DNA of 64,000 bases from contig NZ_CP133990.1 in assembly GCF_031582905.1 (NCBI RefSeq), positions 2,542,001 through 2,606,000 of the forward strand. The letters are read 5' to 3'. Numbering within the stretch: the stretch's first letter is position 1; each line of letters starts with the position of its first letter. The DNA comes from Pengzhenrongella sp031582905 (lineage in GTDB: Bacteria; Actinomycetota; Actinomycetes; Actinomycetales; Cellulomonadaceae). Made by a program: the position numbers and the translations under genes. Shown here piece after piece: positions 9,456-19,123 of this stretch. The notes below the pieces were generated by a model that was not told the origin of the DNA, made no database searches, and worked only from the letters and a program-made list of their open reading frames with translations.

Positions 9456-9721
9456 CAGCCGCCGGCCCTGCTGACCGCCTCGTCGTCCGGGTCCACGAGG
9501 TCGTCGAGCGCGACACCCGCGTCGACGACCCGGTGCTCCTCGAGGACCGGGGCGGGGACGGACGCGTTGGCCGCGCGTGCCTGGGCCCAGAACTCCCGTT
9601 CCTCGACCTGATCCAGCGCCTCCGCGATCGCGCTCGCCAGCGTCGTCCGGGTCCTGGCCGCACGTCCGGCCAGGCGGTCTCGCAGCTCACGCGGCACCTT
9701 GATGGTGGTCATGTCAGCCAT
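9452..9721 (-). CDS. Ribbon-helix-helix antitoxin of a MazEF pair
   Basis: An 89-residue protein with an N-terminal RHH DNA-binding segment (TTIKVPRELRDRLAGRAARTRTTLASAIAEALDQVEEREFW) and an acidic C-terminal tail (ALDDLVDPDDEAVS) expected to wrap the toxin. ATG at 9721 (MADMTTIKV); a second ATG at 9712 is possible. A near-perfect -10 (TATACT on the minus strand, 9734-9729) lies only eight bases upstream, so the transcript may be almost leaderless. recG ends 33 bases upstream on the same strand. Confidence 0.85.
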   Translation of the reverse strand: MADMTTIKVPRELRDRLAGRAARTRTTLASAIAEALDQVEEREFWAQARAANASVPAPVLEEHRVVDAGVALDDLVDPDDEAVSRAGGW

Positions 9722-9754
9722 ACCGTCAAGTATACCGAGAGGTAGACCAGCGTC

Positions 9755-12022
9755 CTAGGACCGCTCGAGGTACTCCTCGCGCTCGCCGGTGAGCTGACGG
9801 TCGATCGCGGCGACCAGCGCCGGCCACGTCGCGAGGGTCGGGTCCTGGTCGACGAGCGCCCGGGCGTCCCCACGGGCGCGGAGGATGAGGTCGGCGTCAC
9901 GGGTGACCCGCAGCAGCCGCAGCGAGCTCGCCGCACCGGACTGCGCGGCGCCGAGCACGTCACCCTCCCGGCGCAGCTCGAGGTCCACCGACGCCAGCGC
10001 GAACCCGTCCGTGGTCTCGGCGAGCGTGGCCAGCCGGACGCCGGCCGGCGTGGCCGGCGGTGCGTGCGACACCAGCAGGCACAGGCCGGGGTCCGACCCT
10101 CGCCCCACCCGGCCGCGCAGCTGGTGCAGCTGCGAGAGCCCGAACCGGTCGGCGTCCAGCACCACCATGACGGTCGCCTGCGGGACGTCGACGCCGACCT
10201 CGATGACGGTCGTCGAGACGAGCACCGGGACCCGGCCGGCCGCGAAGTCGGCCATCACGCGGTCCTTCTCGTCCGGCGCCATCCGCCCGTGCAGGACGCC
10301 GATCGCCACGTCGGCGAGCACCGGTCGCGACCGCAGCTCCTCGGCGACCTCGGTGACCGCGCGCAGGGGCCGCGGCGTCCCCGCGCCGCCGTCGTCGTCC
10401 GGCACGAGGTCGACGCCGTCCCCGGCCTCCTCCCCACCCCCGGGCACGGGCGCGTCGTCGGCGTCGATGCGCGGGCACACGACGTACACCCGCCGGCCGG
10501 CGTCGACCTCCTCGCGGGCGCGGCGCCAGGTCCGCTCCGTCCAGGCGGCGTTGTCCGCCGGGACGACGTGCGTGGTCACGCCGCTGCGCCCGGCGGGGAC
10601 CTCGGTCAGGGTGGACGTCTCGAGGTCGCCGAAGACGGTCATCGCGACGGTGCGCGGGATGGGTGTCGCGGTCATGACGAGCAGGTGCGGCGTCGTCGTG
10701 CCCTTGGCGCGCAGCAGGTCGCGCTGCTCGACGCCGAAGCGGTGCTGCTCGTCGACGACGACGAGGCCGAGGTCGGCGAACTGGACGGTCTCGCTGAGCA
10801 GGGCGTGCGTGCCGACGACGATCCCGGCGGCGCCGCCGGCGGCGTCGAGCAGGCTCGCGCGGCGGGCGGCGGCGCCCTGCGAGCCGGTGAGCAGCGCGAC
10901 GCGGGTGCCGTTGTCCGCGCCGCCGAGGAACCCGCCCTCCGCGAGCGGACCCAGCAGGGCGCGCAGCGTGCGCGCGTGCTGCGCGGCGAGCACCTCGGTC
11001 GGGGCGAGCAGGGCGGCCTGACCGCCCGCGTCGACGACCTGAAGCATCGCGCGCAGCGCGACGACGGTCTTGCCGGACCCGACCTCGCCCTGCAGCAGCC
11101 GCTGCATGGGCCGCGGCTCGGCCAGCTCGGCGGCGATCTCGTCGCCCACCTCACGCTGACCGGCGGTGAGGGTGAACGGCAGGCGCGCGTCGAAGTCGTC
11201 GAGCAGCCCGCCGGTGCGGCGCGGGCGGGCCGTCGCCTGCTCGGCCGCCGCCCGCGCCCGACGGCGCGCCAGCTCGGCCTGCAGGACGAACGCCTCCTCG
11301 TAGCGCAGCCGGTCCCGGCCCCGGCGCCAGTCGGCGTCCGTCTCCGGCTCGTGCACGAGCCGCAGCGCCTCGTGCAGACCCGCCAGGCCGCGTTCGGCCC
11401 GGACCGACTCCGGCAGGGGGTCGGGCAGGTCCGCGGGCGTGAGCGGGTCGAGCACGGTGCGCACGCTCGTGGCGATGCGCCACGAGGGGATCGCCGCGGC
11501 CGCGGGGTAGATCGGGATGGGGCGGCTCGCCTCGGCGAGCGCCTCGTCGGCGTCCTCGACGTCGACGCCGATGATCCGGTAGTCCGGGTGGGTGAGCTGC
11601 CGGTCGCCGCGGTACTCGCCCACGACCCCGGTGAAGAGCCCCACGCGCCCGGCGCGCAGCTTGTGCTCGTGCATCCGCAGCGCGCCTGCCCCCTTCGCGA
11701 AGAACGTCAGGTGCAGCCGGTGCGTGCCGTCGGTGACGACCGCCTGGAGCATCGAGCCGCCGCGGGACCGCATCGGCCGGACCGTCGCCTGGCGCACCTC
11801 CGCCATCACCGTGACGTGCTCGCCCACCGCGAGCGAGGACAGGTCGGTGAGCGTCCCGGGCTCGGAGTAGCGCCGTGGGTAGTGGCGCAGGAGGTCCCCG
11901 CTGGTCTCCAGGCCGAGCTTGGCGAGCGCGTTGCCGGTGCGCGGGCCCAGCAGGCGGCCGAGCGGCTCGGCGAGCCGGTCCGCCGACGCACCGACGACGA
12001 CGTCACCCAGCTCGCTCGTCAC
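9755..12022 (-). CDS. recG: ATP-dependent DNA helicase RecG
   Basis: Branch-migrating helicase for stalled replication forks. 755 residues. The N-terminal wedge/OB region is visible (LTDLSSLAVGEHVTVMAEVRQATVRPMRSRGG), then the helicase motifs: Walker A QGEVGSGKT, motif II DEQHRFG, motif III TATPIPRT, and the C-terminal TTVIEVGVDVPQAT and QLRGRVGRG. GTG at 12022 (VTSELGDVVVGASADRLAEPLG) fits the normal RecG N-terminus. The open frame continues upstream into the kinase-like gene, but that fusion is an artefact of a missing base at 12144-12148. Confidence 0.95.
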   Translation of the reverse strand: MTSELGDVVVGASADRLAEPLGRLLGPRTGNALAKLGLETSGDLLRHYPRRYSEPGTLTDLSSLAVGEHVTVMAEVRQATVRPMRSRGGSMLQAVVTDGTHRLHLTFFAKGAGALRMHEHKLRAGRVGLFTGVVGEYRGDRQLTHPDYRIIGVDVEDADEALAEASRPIPIYPAAAAIPSWRIATSVRTVLDPLTPADLPDPLPESVRAERGLAGLHEALRLVHEPETDADWRRGRDRLRYEEAFVLQAELARRRARAAAEQATARPRRTGGLLDDFDARLPFTLTAGQREVGDEIAAELAEPRPMQRLLQGEVGSGKTVVALRAMLQVVDAGGQAALLAPTEVLAAQHARTLRALLGPLAEGGFLGGADNGTRVALLTGSQGAAARRASLLDAAGGAAGIVVGTHALLSETVQFADLGLVVVDEQHRFGVEQRDLLRAKGTTTPHLLVMTATPIPRTVAMTVFGDLETSTLTEVPAGRSGVTTHVVPADNAAWTERTWRRAREEVDAGRRVYVVCPRIDADDAPVPGGGEEAGDGVDLVPDDDGGAGTPRPLRAVTEVAEELRSRPVLADVAIGVLHGRMAPDEKDRVMADFAAGRVPVLVSTTVIEVGVDVPQATVMVVLDADRFGLSQLHQLRGRVGRGSDPGLCLLVSHAPPATPAGVRLATLAETTDGFALASVDLELRREGDVLGAAQSGAASSLRLLRVTRDADLILRARGDARALVDQDPTLATWPALVAAIDRQLTGEREEYLERS

Positions 12023-12107
12023 GTCCCGCGGCCCCCTCGTGTCGCCCGCACCGGCCGGCGCGGGTGCTGCGTGCACCGTACGACCCGCCTCCCTCACGCC
12101 GCACACC

Positions 12108-13809
12108 TCACTCCACTGCGAGCGCGACGGCGGGGTGGTGCTGCCCCCGGGCAGGACGACGACCTCGACCCCGGGATGGGTCGCGGCGAGGCCGTCCGTG
12201 AGCGCGCCGGCGAGCGCCTCGGTCACCTCGTCGACGGTCTGCCCGGGCGCCGCCGCCCCGACGAGCGCGGTGACGACCTCGCCGCGGTCGTCGAGCAGGC
12301 GCCGGACCTCGGCGAGCACCGGCCCCCCGTCCGGCGAGTCGACGGCACCGGTGCGGACCGCGGCGAGCCCGGCGCGCATCGCGGCCACCCGGTCCGCGGC
12401 CGAGCCCGCGGTGTCCGAGGTCCCCGCGGCGAGCGCCACGACGACCTGGAGGTCGTCGGACGCGTCGAGCACGTCGACCGGGACGGGCGACCCCGCGGCG
12501 GCGTCCTGCGCGGCGGCGAGGGTCGCGGGGGCGCCGGGCAGGACGACGACGCGCATCGCCCCCGTGTCCACGACCGCCCGCCGGACCGCCCGGGCCGTGA
12601 CGGGTCGTCCGGTGTGCACGAGCACCACGGCACCCGACCGCGCGAGGTCGGCGATCAGTCCGGGAGCGCCGGTCCCCACGACGACCCCCAGCCGGCCCGC
12701 CGCAGACGTCGGGGTCGCGTGTCCCACCCCGTCCACCGTCGCCCGGGGTTGCAACCGGCGCACGACGACCTGGCTGCGCACCCCGAGGCCCCCGGCCGCG
12801 ACGGCGGCGTCGGGCCGGTCGGTGTGCACATGCACGTGCCAGCCGTCCGCGCCGCCCACCACGGCGACCGACGACCCGAGCGCCTGCAACCGCCGGCTGA
12901 GCTCGGGCGCGAGATCGCCCCCGTCACCGGGCTCGGCCCCGTCCCCATCACCGGGTCCGGACCCGGGCGCGTGCGTCTCGACCACGTACATGACCTCGAA
13001 CTCGCCGTCGTCGGCGGCGTGCCCGGGGCCGGGGCCCGGGCCCGGGCCGGCACGGTGCGCGTGGTCCACGGCGGTCGGGTGGTGGGCGTGGGCCGCGGGT
13101 CCGCCGGACCCCGCCGCCGGCGGACCCGCACCCTCGCTCACCGGGCCCGCGGCCGTGACCGGTGGGTGACCGAGCGCGCCCGCGAGCGCCTCGAGCAGCA
13201 CGACGAGCCCGCTCGCGCCCGCGTCCACGACTCCCGCCGCGCGCAGCACGTCGAGCGCCTGGGGGCTGCGTGCGACTGCGCTCCGGGCCCCGGAGACCGC
13301 CGCTGCGACGACGGCGTCCGGTCCGGCACAGGTCCCGGCCAGCGTGCGGGCCGCGGTGGCGGCGGCCGTCGCCGCGGTGAGGATCGTTCCCTCCACCGGA
13401 CGGGCCACCGCACCCCGGGCCGCACGCTGCGCGTGGTCGAGCGCGATGGCAACACCCGCGGCTTCCCCGCCGCCTCCCGGTGCGCGACGGCGAGGCCGTC
13501 GGCGAAGCCCTGCAGGTACTGGCTCATGATGACGCCCGAGTTGCCGCGGGCCCCGAGCAGGGCGCCCCGGGCGAAGGCCGCGGCGACGCCCGCGGCGCCT
13601 CGGTCACCGGTCGGGTCACCGGTCCCTGCTGTGCCGCCCGTGACGTGCTCCGCGACGTGCTCGGCCGCCTCGGCGATCGTGAGCGCGAGGTTCGTGCCCG
13701 TGTCGCCGTCGGGCACCGGGAAGACGTTGAGCCGGTCGATGGGGCCGCGCGCGGCGTCCAGCGCGGCCGCGGCCGCCGTCGCCCAGGCGCGTACCGTCGC
13801 TGCGTCCAC
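12108..13809 (-). CDS. DAK2/DhaL-domain kinase-like protein, FakA type (two apparent frameshifts)
   Basis: An N-terminal DhaL/DAK2 domain is clear: NVFPVPDGDTGTNLALTI binds Mg-ADP and LLGARGNSGVIMSQYLQGFADGL follows. The rest resembles the long C-terminal half of FakA (YloV), the fatty-acid kinase subunit that phosphorylates FakB-bound fatty acids; that role is inferred. GTG start at 13809 has AGGAGG immediately upstream. Two breaks need one base each: the C-run 13463-13466 (restoring GEAAGVAIALDHAQRAARGAVARPVEGT) and the C-run 12144-12148, after which the protein ends GGQHHPAVALAVE with TGA at 12108. recG follows, an order common in Gram-positives. Confidence 0.85.
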
Positions 13810-13901
13810 GTGCCTCCTCCGCCCTCGCGCCGACCGTGCGCCGCGTCCGCTGCCGGCCGCGGGTGGTGGCGCGGCGCACAGCCTGCCGCACCGCTGCACG
13901 T

Positions 13902-13930
13902 TTGGGGCTGCGGCCGGCGTCGGCTAGTCT
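13902..13930 (+). promoter_or_regulatory. Candidate promoter of rpmB
   Basis: TTGGGG (13902-13907), a 17-base spacer and TAGTCT (13925-13930) resemble a sigma-70 promoter, about 110 bases before the rpmB start. Confidence 0.45.
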
Positions 13931-14038
13931 GTGCAGGTTGCCCGGCCGCGTCGGGCAGTGACGGAGCGCCCGGTGCGCGCCGCAACCCCCGACCATTTCT
14001 CGCGCGTACATCCGCGTGCACGACGATCAGGAGAGACC

Positions 14039-14230
14039 GTGGCTGCCAACTGCGACGTCTGTGGCAAGGGCCCCAGCTTCGGGCACAGCATCTCGCACTC
14101 GCACATCCGGACGAAGCGTCGCTGGAACCCGAACATCCAGCGTGTCCGCGCCCTGGTGGGCGGCTCGCCCAAGCGCGTGAACGTGTGCACCTCGTGCCTG
14201 AAGGCCGGCAAGGTCGTCCGGCACGTCTGA
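14039..14230 (+). CDS. rpmB: 50S ribosomal protein L28
   Basis: A 63-residue ribosomal protein. CDVCGKGPSFGHSISHSHIRTKRRWNPNIQ and the final CTSCLKAGKVVRHV match L28, with two CxxC pairs, so it is the zinc-binding (C+) form. The GTG start at 14039 has AGGAG nine bases upstream. It is divergent from the DhaL-like gene and monocistronic: a promoter lies upstream and a strong hairpin follows 22 bases after the stop. Confidence 0.97.
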   Translation: MAANCDVCGKGPSFGHSISHSHIRTKRRWNPNIQRVRALVGGSPKRVNVCTSCLKAGKVVRHV

Positions 14231-14252
14231 CCTGCGCCCCGCACGACGACGA

Positions 14253-14283
14253 GAGCCCGCCCGGTCCACGACCGGGCGGGCTC
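14253..14283 (+). terminator. Hairpin terminator after rpmB
   Basis: Perfect 13-bp inverted repeat (GAGCCCGCCCGGT / ACCGGGCGGGCTC) with a 5-base loop, starting 22 bases after the rpmB stop. There is no clear U-tract, as is usual in high-GC actinobacteria. Confidence 0.8.
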
Positions 14284-14415
14284 CGTCGTTCCTGGGCTCC
14301 GTCGTGCAGGGATCGCGGCACCGGTCGCCCGTCCGGACGACCCCCGACGCGCCCGGGAGGTCCACCCACCGGCAGATCGCTGCACCGGGACGCGTCCGGA
14401 TGGCATGGTGACCCC

Positions 14416-14934
14416 ATGGGGGAAGACGAGGTCATCATCCGTCGCGCCGGCGTCGAGGACGCACCGGCCATCTCGCGCGTCCACGTCGCGTCGTGGCAGG
14501 AGGCGTACGCGGGCATCGTCCCGACCGACTACCTGACCGCGCTCGACGCGACCAAGCGTCAGGAGCGATGGGCCGAGCACCTGCGCAACGGCCCGCGTGA
14601 CGACGTGCGCACCTGGGTGGCCGACGACGGCGCCCGCATCCTGGGCTTCGCGTCCGTCGGGCCGGCGCGCGACGAGGACGCCGGCCGCGACGACGAGGAG
14701 ATCTACTCGATCTACCTCGACCCGAAGATGTGGGGCAAGGGCGTCGCGCGTGACCTCATGCGGACCGTGCTGTCGGAGGTGTCGTCCTCCGGCGCCCTGA
14801 CGCTGTGGGTGCTCGCGGACAACAGCCGCGCACGCCACTTCTACCGGCGGCACGGCTTCACCCCGGACGGCGCCGAGCGCCTCGAGGAGCTCGGCGGCGT
14901 CCAGCTGCTCGCGGTCCGCTACCGCCGCGGCTGA
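14416..14934 (+). CDS. GNAT family N-acetyltransferase
   Basis: A 172-residue acetyltransferase. IIRRAGVEDAPAISRVHVASWQEAYAGIVP is a typical RimI/GNAT opening; the acetyl-CoA-binding motif is YLDPKMWGKGVARDLMRTVL, and the ending NSRARHFYRRHGFTPDGAER is the usual C-terminal GNAT signature. ATG start at 14416. It is convergent with thiL. The substrate cannot be predicted from sequence. Confidence 0.9.
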   Translation: MGEDEVIIRRAGVEDAPAISRVHVASWQEAYAGIVPTDYLTALDATKRQERWAEHLRNGPRDDVRTWVADDGARILGFASVGPARDEDAGRDDEEIYSIYLDPKMWGKGVARDLMRTVLSEVSSSGALTLWVLADNSRARHFYRRHGFTPDGAERLEELGGVQLLAVRYRRG

Positions 14935-14993
14935 GCCGACCGGCGTTCCGGGCGCAGCCCAGGTCTCCTGCCGACGGGTCCGTCGCCGGGCGT

Positions 14994-16045
14994 TCAGCCC
15001 CCGAAGTGGTCCCACCCGGTCGGCCCCTGCGGCGGTACCCGGCCGGCGACCCGCACCGGCACGCCGTCCCCCGGGTCCGGACGGACCGTCCCGACCCGCC
15101 GGAACGGCTCCGGCAGCGCTGCGCCCGCGGGGAAGGTCGCAAGCAGCCCGTGGTCCTCGCCGCCGACGAGGATCCAGTCGTGCGGCGACCGGTGGAGGAC
15201 CACGGCCGCCGCGCCCAGGGCCGCGTGGTCGTCCGGGAACGCCGTGCTGACCGCGTCGAGGTCGAGGACGACGCCGCTCGCGCGCGCGATCCGCGCGGCG
15301 TCGCGCAGCAGCCCGTCCGACACGTCGAGCATCGCCGTCGCTCCGGCCGCCGCGGCCGCCGGCCCGGCGGCGACCGGGCACTCGGGACGCAGGTAGGCAC
15401 GCACGAGCTCCGGCGCTGCCGCGCCCGCCCCGGCGAGCAGGAGGTCGAGCCCGGCCGCCGAGCGTCCCCGGACCCCCGCGTGCGCGACGACGTCGCCGGG
15501 GCGCGCCCCCGAGCGCAGCACCGGCGCGCGGCCCGCGAGGTCGCCGTGGACGGTGACGGAGACGACCACGGCGTCCCCACCGGACAGGTCACCTCCGACG
15601 ACGCCGACGTCGTGCGGGCCGCACGCAGCGGCCAGCCCGCGCGCGAACCCCGTCACCCAGTCGACCGGCAGGTCGGGCGGTGCGACCAGGGTCACCACGA
15701 CGCTCGTCGGCCGGGCGCCCATCGCCGCGACGTCCGCGAGGTTCTGCACGGCGGCCCGCCGGCCGACGTCCTCCCCGGACGACCAGTCGCGCCGGAAGTG
15801 GCGCCCCTCGACCAGCACGTCGGTGGAGACGACGACCCGTCCGTCCGGGGCACCGACGACGGCGGCGTCGTCCCCCGGACCGAGGAGGGTCGCGCTGCCC
15901 GCGGGCAGCAGGGGGAAGATGCGGGCGAGGAGTCCGTCCTCGCCGACGTCGGCGACCGTGAGCCCCGGCTCGCCGCCCGGTCCGTCGGCCGGGACGGACG
16001 AGCCGGACGGGCTCGGGCCGGGGGCGCGGGCGGCTCGGAGGTCAC
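14994..16045 (-). CDS. thiL: Thiamine-monophosphate kinase (apparent frameshift near start)
   Basis: Phosphorylates thiamine monophosphate to the diphosphate cofactor. The AIR-synthase-like fold motifs are seen: GLTVADVGEDGLLARIFPLL, GPGDDAAVVGAPDGRVVVSTDVLVEGRHF, GDLSGGDAVVVSVTV and the C-terminal MLDVSDGLLRDAARIA. No start codon exists in the main frame before an upstream stop. Adding one base to the G-run 16020-16024 connects to GTG at 16045 (VTSEPPAPPGPSPSG). A further GTG at 16054 is possible. Divergent from the DUF3515 lipoprotein, with starts only ~40 bases apart. Confidence 0.9.
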
Positions 16046-16084
16046 GGCGGTCACCGTACCCACCGCCGGGTTACGGTGGCGGCC

Positions 16085-16609
16085 GTGACCGCCCCCCACC
16101 CCACCCGCCGCACCGGTGCCACCCGACGGTCCGACCGGACCCGCGCCGCCGCGCTCGGCCTGGCCGCGGCCGTGACGCTCGGCGGGTGCACGTCCGCGGT
16201 CCAGGTGTCGGCCGCCCCCCACGCGGACGACCCGCTGTGCGCGAGCGTCGTGCTCGCCGTGCCGGACGTGCTCGGGGACGCCGAGCGCCGCCAGACCACG
16301 AGCCAGGGCACCGTCGCGTGGACCGAGGGCGACGGCGAGCCGATCACGCTGCGCTGCGGCGTGGACCCGCTGCCACCCACGACCGACCAGTGCGTGACCG
16401 TCGACGACGGCCGGGGCACGAGCGTCGACTGGGTCACGATCCCCGGTGACGAGGCGACCGGGGACCCGTGGACGTTCACGACCTACGGGCGCCTGCCCGC
16501 GATCAGGGTCGAGGTGCCGCTGTCGGTCACGGCCGAGCGGTCGACGTCGTTCCTCGTCGACCTCGGGCCGGCCGTGTCCGCGACCGAGCAGTCGCGGTCG
16601 TGCCTGTGA
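16085..16609 (+). CDS. DUF3515 family lipoprotein
   Basis: A ~174-residue secreted lipoprotein: a basic N-terminus, a hydrophobic stretch AALGLAAAVTLGGC with lipobox LGGC near residue 34, then an extracellular domain (DDPLCASVVLAVPDVLGDAERRQTTSQGTVAWTEG...ITLRCGVDPLPPTTDQCVTVDD) matching the DUF3515 family, which sits between ddl and thiL in many actinobacteria. Function unknown. GTG at 16085 is chosen; an in-frame GTG at 16076 is equally possible and neither has a strong ribosome-binding site. Convergent with ddl, 15 bases apart. Confidence 0.85.
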   Translation: MTAPHPTRRTGATRRSDRTRAAALGLAAAVTLGGCTSAVQVSAAPHADDPLCASVVLAVPDVLGDAERRQTTSQGTVAWTEGDGEPITLRCGVDPLPPTTDQCVTVDDGRGTSVDWVTIPGDEATGDPWTFTTYGRLPAIRVEVPLSVTAERSTSFLVDLGPAVSATEQSRSCL

Positions 16610-16624
16610 CGACCCGCGTCCGCC

Positions 16625-17749
16625 TCAGCGCAGCCCGGTGGGGCGCGCCAGCGCGAGGGTGAGCAGCTCGTCGATGAGGTCGGGGTAGGCCAGCCCGGAC
16701 GCCTCCCACATGAGCGGGTACATCGAGAACGGCGTGAACCCGGGCATCGTGTTGATCTCGTTGACCACCACGCCGTCGTCCTCGGTGACGAAGACGTCGA
16801 CGCGTGCCAGGCCCTCGCACCCGACCGCGTCGAAGGTGCGCACCGCCATCCGGCGCACCTCCTCGAGGATCGCCGGGGGCAGGTCGGCCGGGCAGGACAG
16901 CTGCACCCCGGCCTCGTCGAAATACTTGGCCTCGAAGTCGTAGAAGCCGTGCCGGCTGTCGGTCACGACGATCTCCCCGGGCAGCGAGGCCCGGGCGGGC
17001 TCCCCGGGGCGACCGCCGAGCACCGCGCACTCGACCTCGCGACCGACGACGCCCGCCTCGACGATCACCTTGGGGTCGTGCTCGCGGGCGGCGGCCACGG
17101 CCGCGGGCAGGTCCGCGAGGTCGTCGACGCGCGAGATGCCCAGGCTCGACCCGGCCCGCGCCGGCTTGACGAACACCGGCAGCCCGAGGCCCGCGACGGT
17201 CTCGGTCCACAGCACCGGGTTGCGCTCGAACTCGCCGGGGCGGATGACCGTGAACGGGGCGATCGGCAGGCCCGCACCCGCGAGCACCAGCTTCATGAAG
17301 TGCTTATCCATGCCGACCGCCGACGCCAGGACGCCGGCGCCGACGTAGCGCAGGTCCACGAGCTCGAGCAGCCCCTGGACCGTGCCGTCCTCGCCGAACG
17401 GGCCGTGCAGGAGCGGCATGACGACGTCGACGGTGCCCAGCGGCTCCAGGTCGCCGGACGCGCGCAGCACCTGCAGCCCGCGGTCGTCGGCCGACTGCGG
17501 CAGGAGCACCTGGTCCCCCGCGGACGGGACCTCGGGCAGGCGCCCGTCCGCGATCGACCACGCGTCCGGGTCGTCGTCGACGAGGATCCACCGCCCGGTG
17601 CGGGTGATGCCGACGGGCAGCACGTCGTACCGGGTGCGGTCGATGGCGCGCAGCACGCCACCCGCGGTCGCGCAGCTGACAGGGTGCTCGCCGGACCGTC
17701 CGCCGAACAGCAGGAGGACGCGGGGCCGAGCCGGCTCGGGAGGGGTCAC
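16625..17749 (-). CDS. ddl: D-alanine--D-alanine ligase
   Basis: ATP-grasp ligase making D-Ala-D-Ala for peptidoglycan. 374 residues. RVLLLFGGRSGEHPVSCATAGGVL is the standard opening; LHGPFGEDGTVQGLLEL, VFVKPARAGSSLGISRV and the C-terminal GLARVDVFVTEDDGVVVNEINTMPGFTPFSMYPLMWEASG carry the substrate, ATP-binding and Mg-binding residues. A phenylalanine in the GEDGTVQGLLEL/KHFMK region, as in normal Ddl, suggests D-Ala rather than D-lactate use, but this is inference. GTG at 17749 fits the family start; the frame remains open further upstream. Divergent from the metB-like gene. Confidence 0.95.
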   Translation of the reverse strand: MTPPEPARPRVLLLFGGRSGEHPVSCATAGGVLRAIDRTRYDVLPVGITRTGRWILVDDDPDAWSIADGRLPEVPSAGDQVLLPQSADDRGLQVLRASGDLEPLGTVDVVMPLLHGPFGEDGTVQGLLELVDLRYVGAGVLASAVGMDKHFMKLVLAGAGLPIAPFTVIRPGEFERNPVLWTETVAGLGLPVFVKPARAGSSLGISRVDDLADLPAAVAAAREHDPKVIVEAGVVGREVECAVLGGRPGEPARASLPGEIVVTDSRHGFYDFEAKYFDEAGVQLSCPADLPPAILEEVRRMAVRTFDAVGCEGLARVDVFVTEDDGVVVNEINTMPGFTPFSMYPLMWEASGLAYPDLIDELLTLALARPTGLR

Positions 17750-17858
17750 AGGAGGGGCGCAGGCAGGGCTGCGGGCGTCGGTTCCATCGCGCCCGACCCT
17801 ACCGGCCGGGCGTGGCCCGTCCGGTCGCGCCACGGCGCGCGCCCACTAGCCTGACGCC

Positions 17859-19090
17859 GTGGATCCCCAGACCCCCGACCCCGCCGCCGGCACGCTCCAC
17901 GGCACCCCGGACGCCGACGGCGCGTCGTCCGGCACGCACGCCGACCCGGCCCACCTGTCGCCCGCCACCGTGGCCGTGACCTCGGGCCGGCCCGAGCGCG
18001 CCCAGGGCGGCCCGGTGAACCCGCCCGTGGTGCTGTCCTCGACCTACGTGTCGACCGGCACGCCCGGGCCCGGGGAGCTGCTGTACACGCGGTCCGGCAC
18101 CGAGACGTGGGTGCCGTTCGAGCGGGCGCTCGCCGACCTCGAGCGCGCGGCGCAGCCCGCGCTCGTCTTCTCCTCCGGCATGGCGGCGATCGCCGCCGCG
18201 CTGTCCCTCGTCCCGGTCGGGGGGCGCGTCGTGGTCCCGCGGCACGCGTACCAGGTCACGCTCGGCTTCGTCGACGACCTCGCGTCCCGCGCCGGCGTCG
18301 AGGTCGTCCGGGTCGACATCGCCGACACCGCCGCCGTCGTCGCGGCGGTCCGGGCGGCCCCCACGTCGCTGCTGTGGGTCGAGTCGCCCACCAACCCCAT
18401 GCTCGAGGTCGCCGACTTGCCCGCGCTCGTCGACGCGGCGCACGCCGAGGGCGTCCCGGTCGCGGTGGACAACACCTTCGCGACGCCCCTCGGGCAGCGG
18501 CCCCTGGAGTGGGGAGCGGACGTCGTCGTGCACTCGGTGACGAAGTACCTCGCGGGGCACAGCGACGTCGTCCTCGGCGCCGTCGTGGTCGACGACGCCG
18601 CCCTGCGCGACCGCTTCCTCGCCTACCGGACGCTGCACGGTGCGATCGCCGGCCCGTGGGAGGTCTGGCTCGCGCTGCGCGGGATGCGGACCCTCGCGCT
18701 GCGGGTCGAGCGGTCGCAGGCCACCGCCGCCGAACTCGCCCGGCGCCTCGCGGAGCACCCGGCCGTCGCCGAGGTGCGGCACCCGTCGTTGCCCAGCGAC
18801 CCGGGCCACGAGCGCGCCGCGGCCCTCATGACCGGGTTCGGGTCGATCATCGGCCTGCGACCGGCCGGGGTGCGGCCGCGGCCGACGCGGTCGTCGACGC
18901 CGTGCGGCTGTGGGTGCCGGCGACGAGCTTGGGCGGTGTGGAGTCGAGCCTCGAGCGGCGCCGCCGGTTCGCCACCGAGTCGACCACCGTCCCCGAGGAC
19001 CTGCTGCGGCTGTCGGTCGGCATCGAGGACGTCGAGGACCTGTGGACGGACCTGGCGGCGGCGCTGGACGCAGCCGCGGGATGCCCCTGA
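17859..19090 (+). CDS. Cystathionine gamma-synthase/lyase family PLP enzyme (apparent frameshift)
   Basis: Trans-sulfuration enzyme of the Cys/Met metabolism PLP family, ~410 residues. PPVVLSSTY, LLYTRSGTETWVPFERALADLE, FSSGMAAIAAAL, WVESPTNPMLEVADL and the PLP lysine in SVTKYLAGHSDVVLG are visible. The end WVPATSLGGVESSLERRRRFATES...LRLSVGIEDVEDLWTDL is typical. Whether it is a gamma-synthase (MetB) or lyase (MetC) cannot be settled from sequence alone. The frame breaks at the G-run 18867-18870; one extra base restores RPAGGAAAADAVVDAVRLW. GTG start at 17859. Confidence 0.9.
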
Positions 19091-19123
19091 CGTCCGGCGT
19101 CCCCCGGCACCTCCCGCACCGGC

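Noticed and set aside
9042..9721. Genomic island or prophage around the MazEF pair
   Set aside because: No integrase, attachment repeats or composition change is visible; the pair is simply appended after recG.
9755..13408. A 1217-codon frame fusing a DhaL-like kinase to RecG
   Set aside because: One missing base in the C-run 12144-12148 removes the kinase's own stop (GGQHHPAVALAVE then TGA at 12108). RecG has its own GTG at 12022, so these are two separate genes.
10064..13927. Plus-strand open frame of ~1290 codons opposite recG and the kinase gene
   Set aside because: Antisense shadow of GC-rich coding DNA: low-complexity Arg/Gly/Asp composition, no domain, fully overlapping conserved genes on the other strand.
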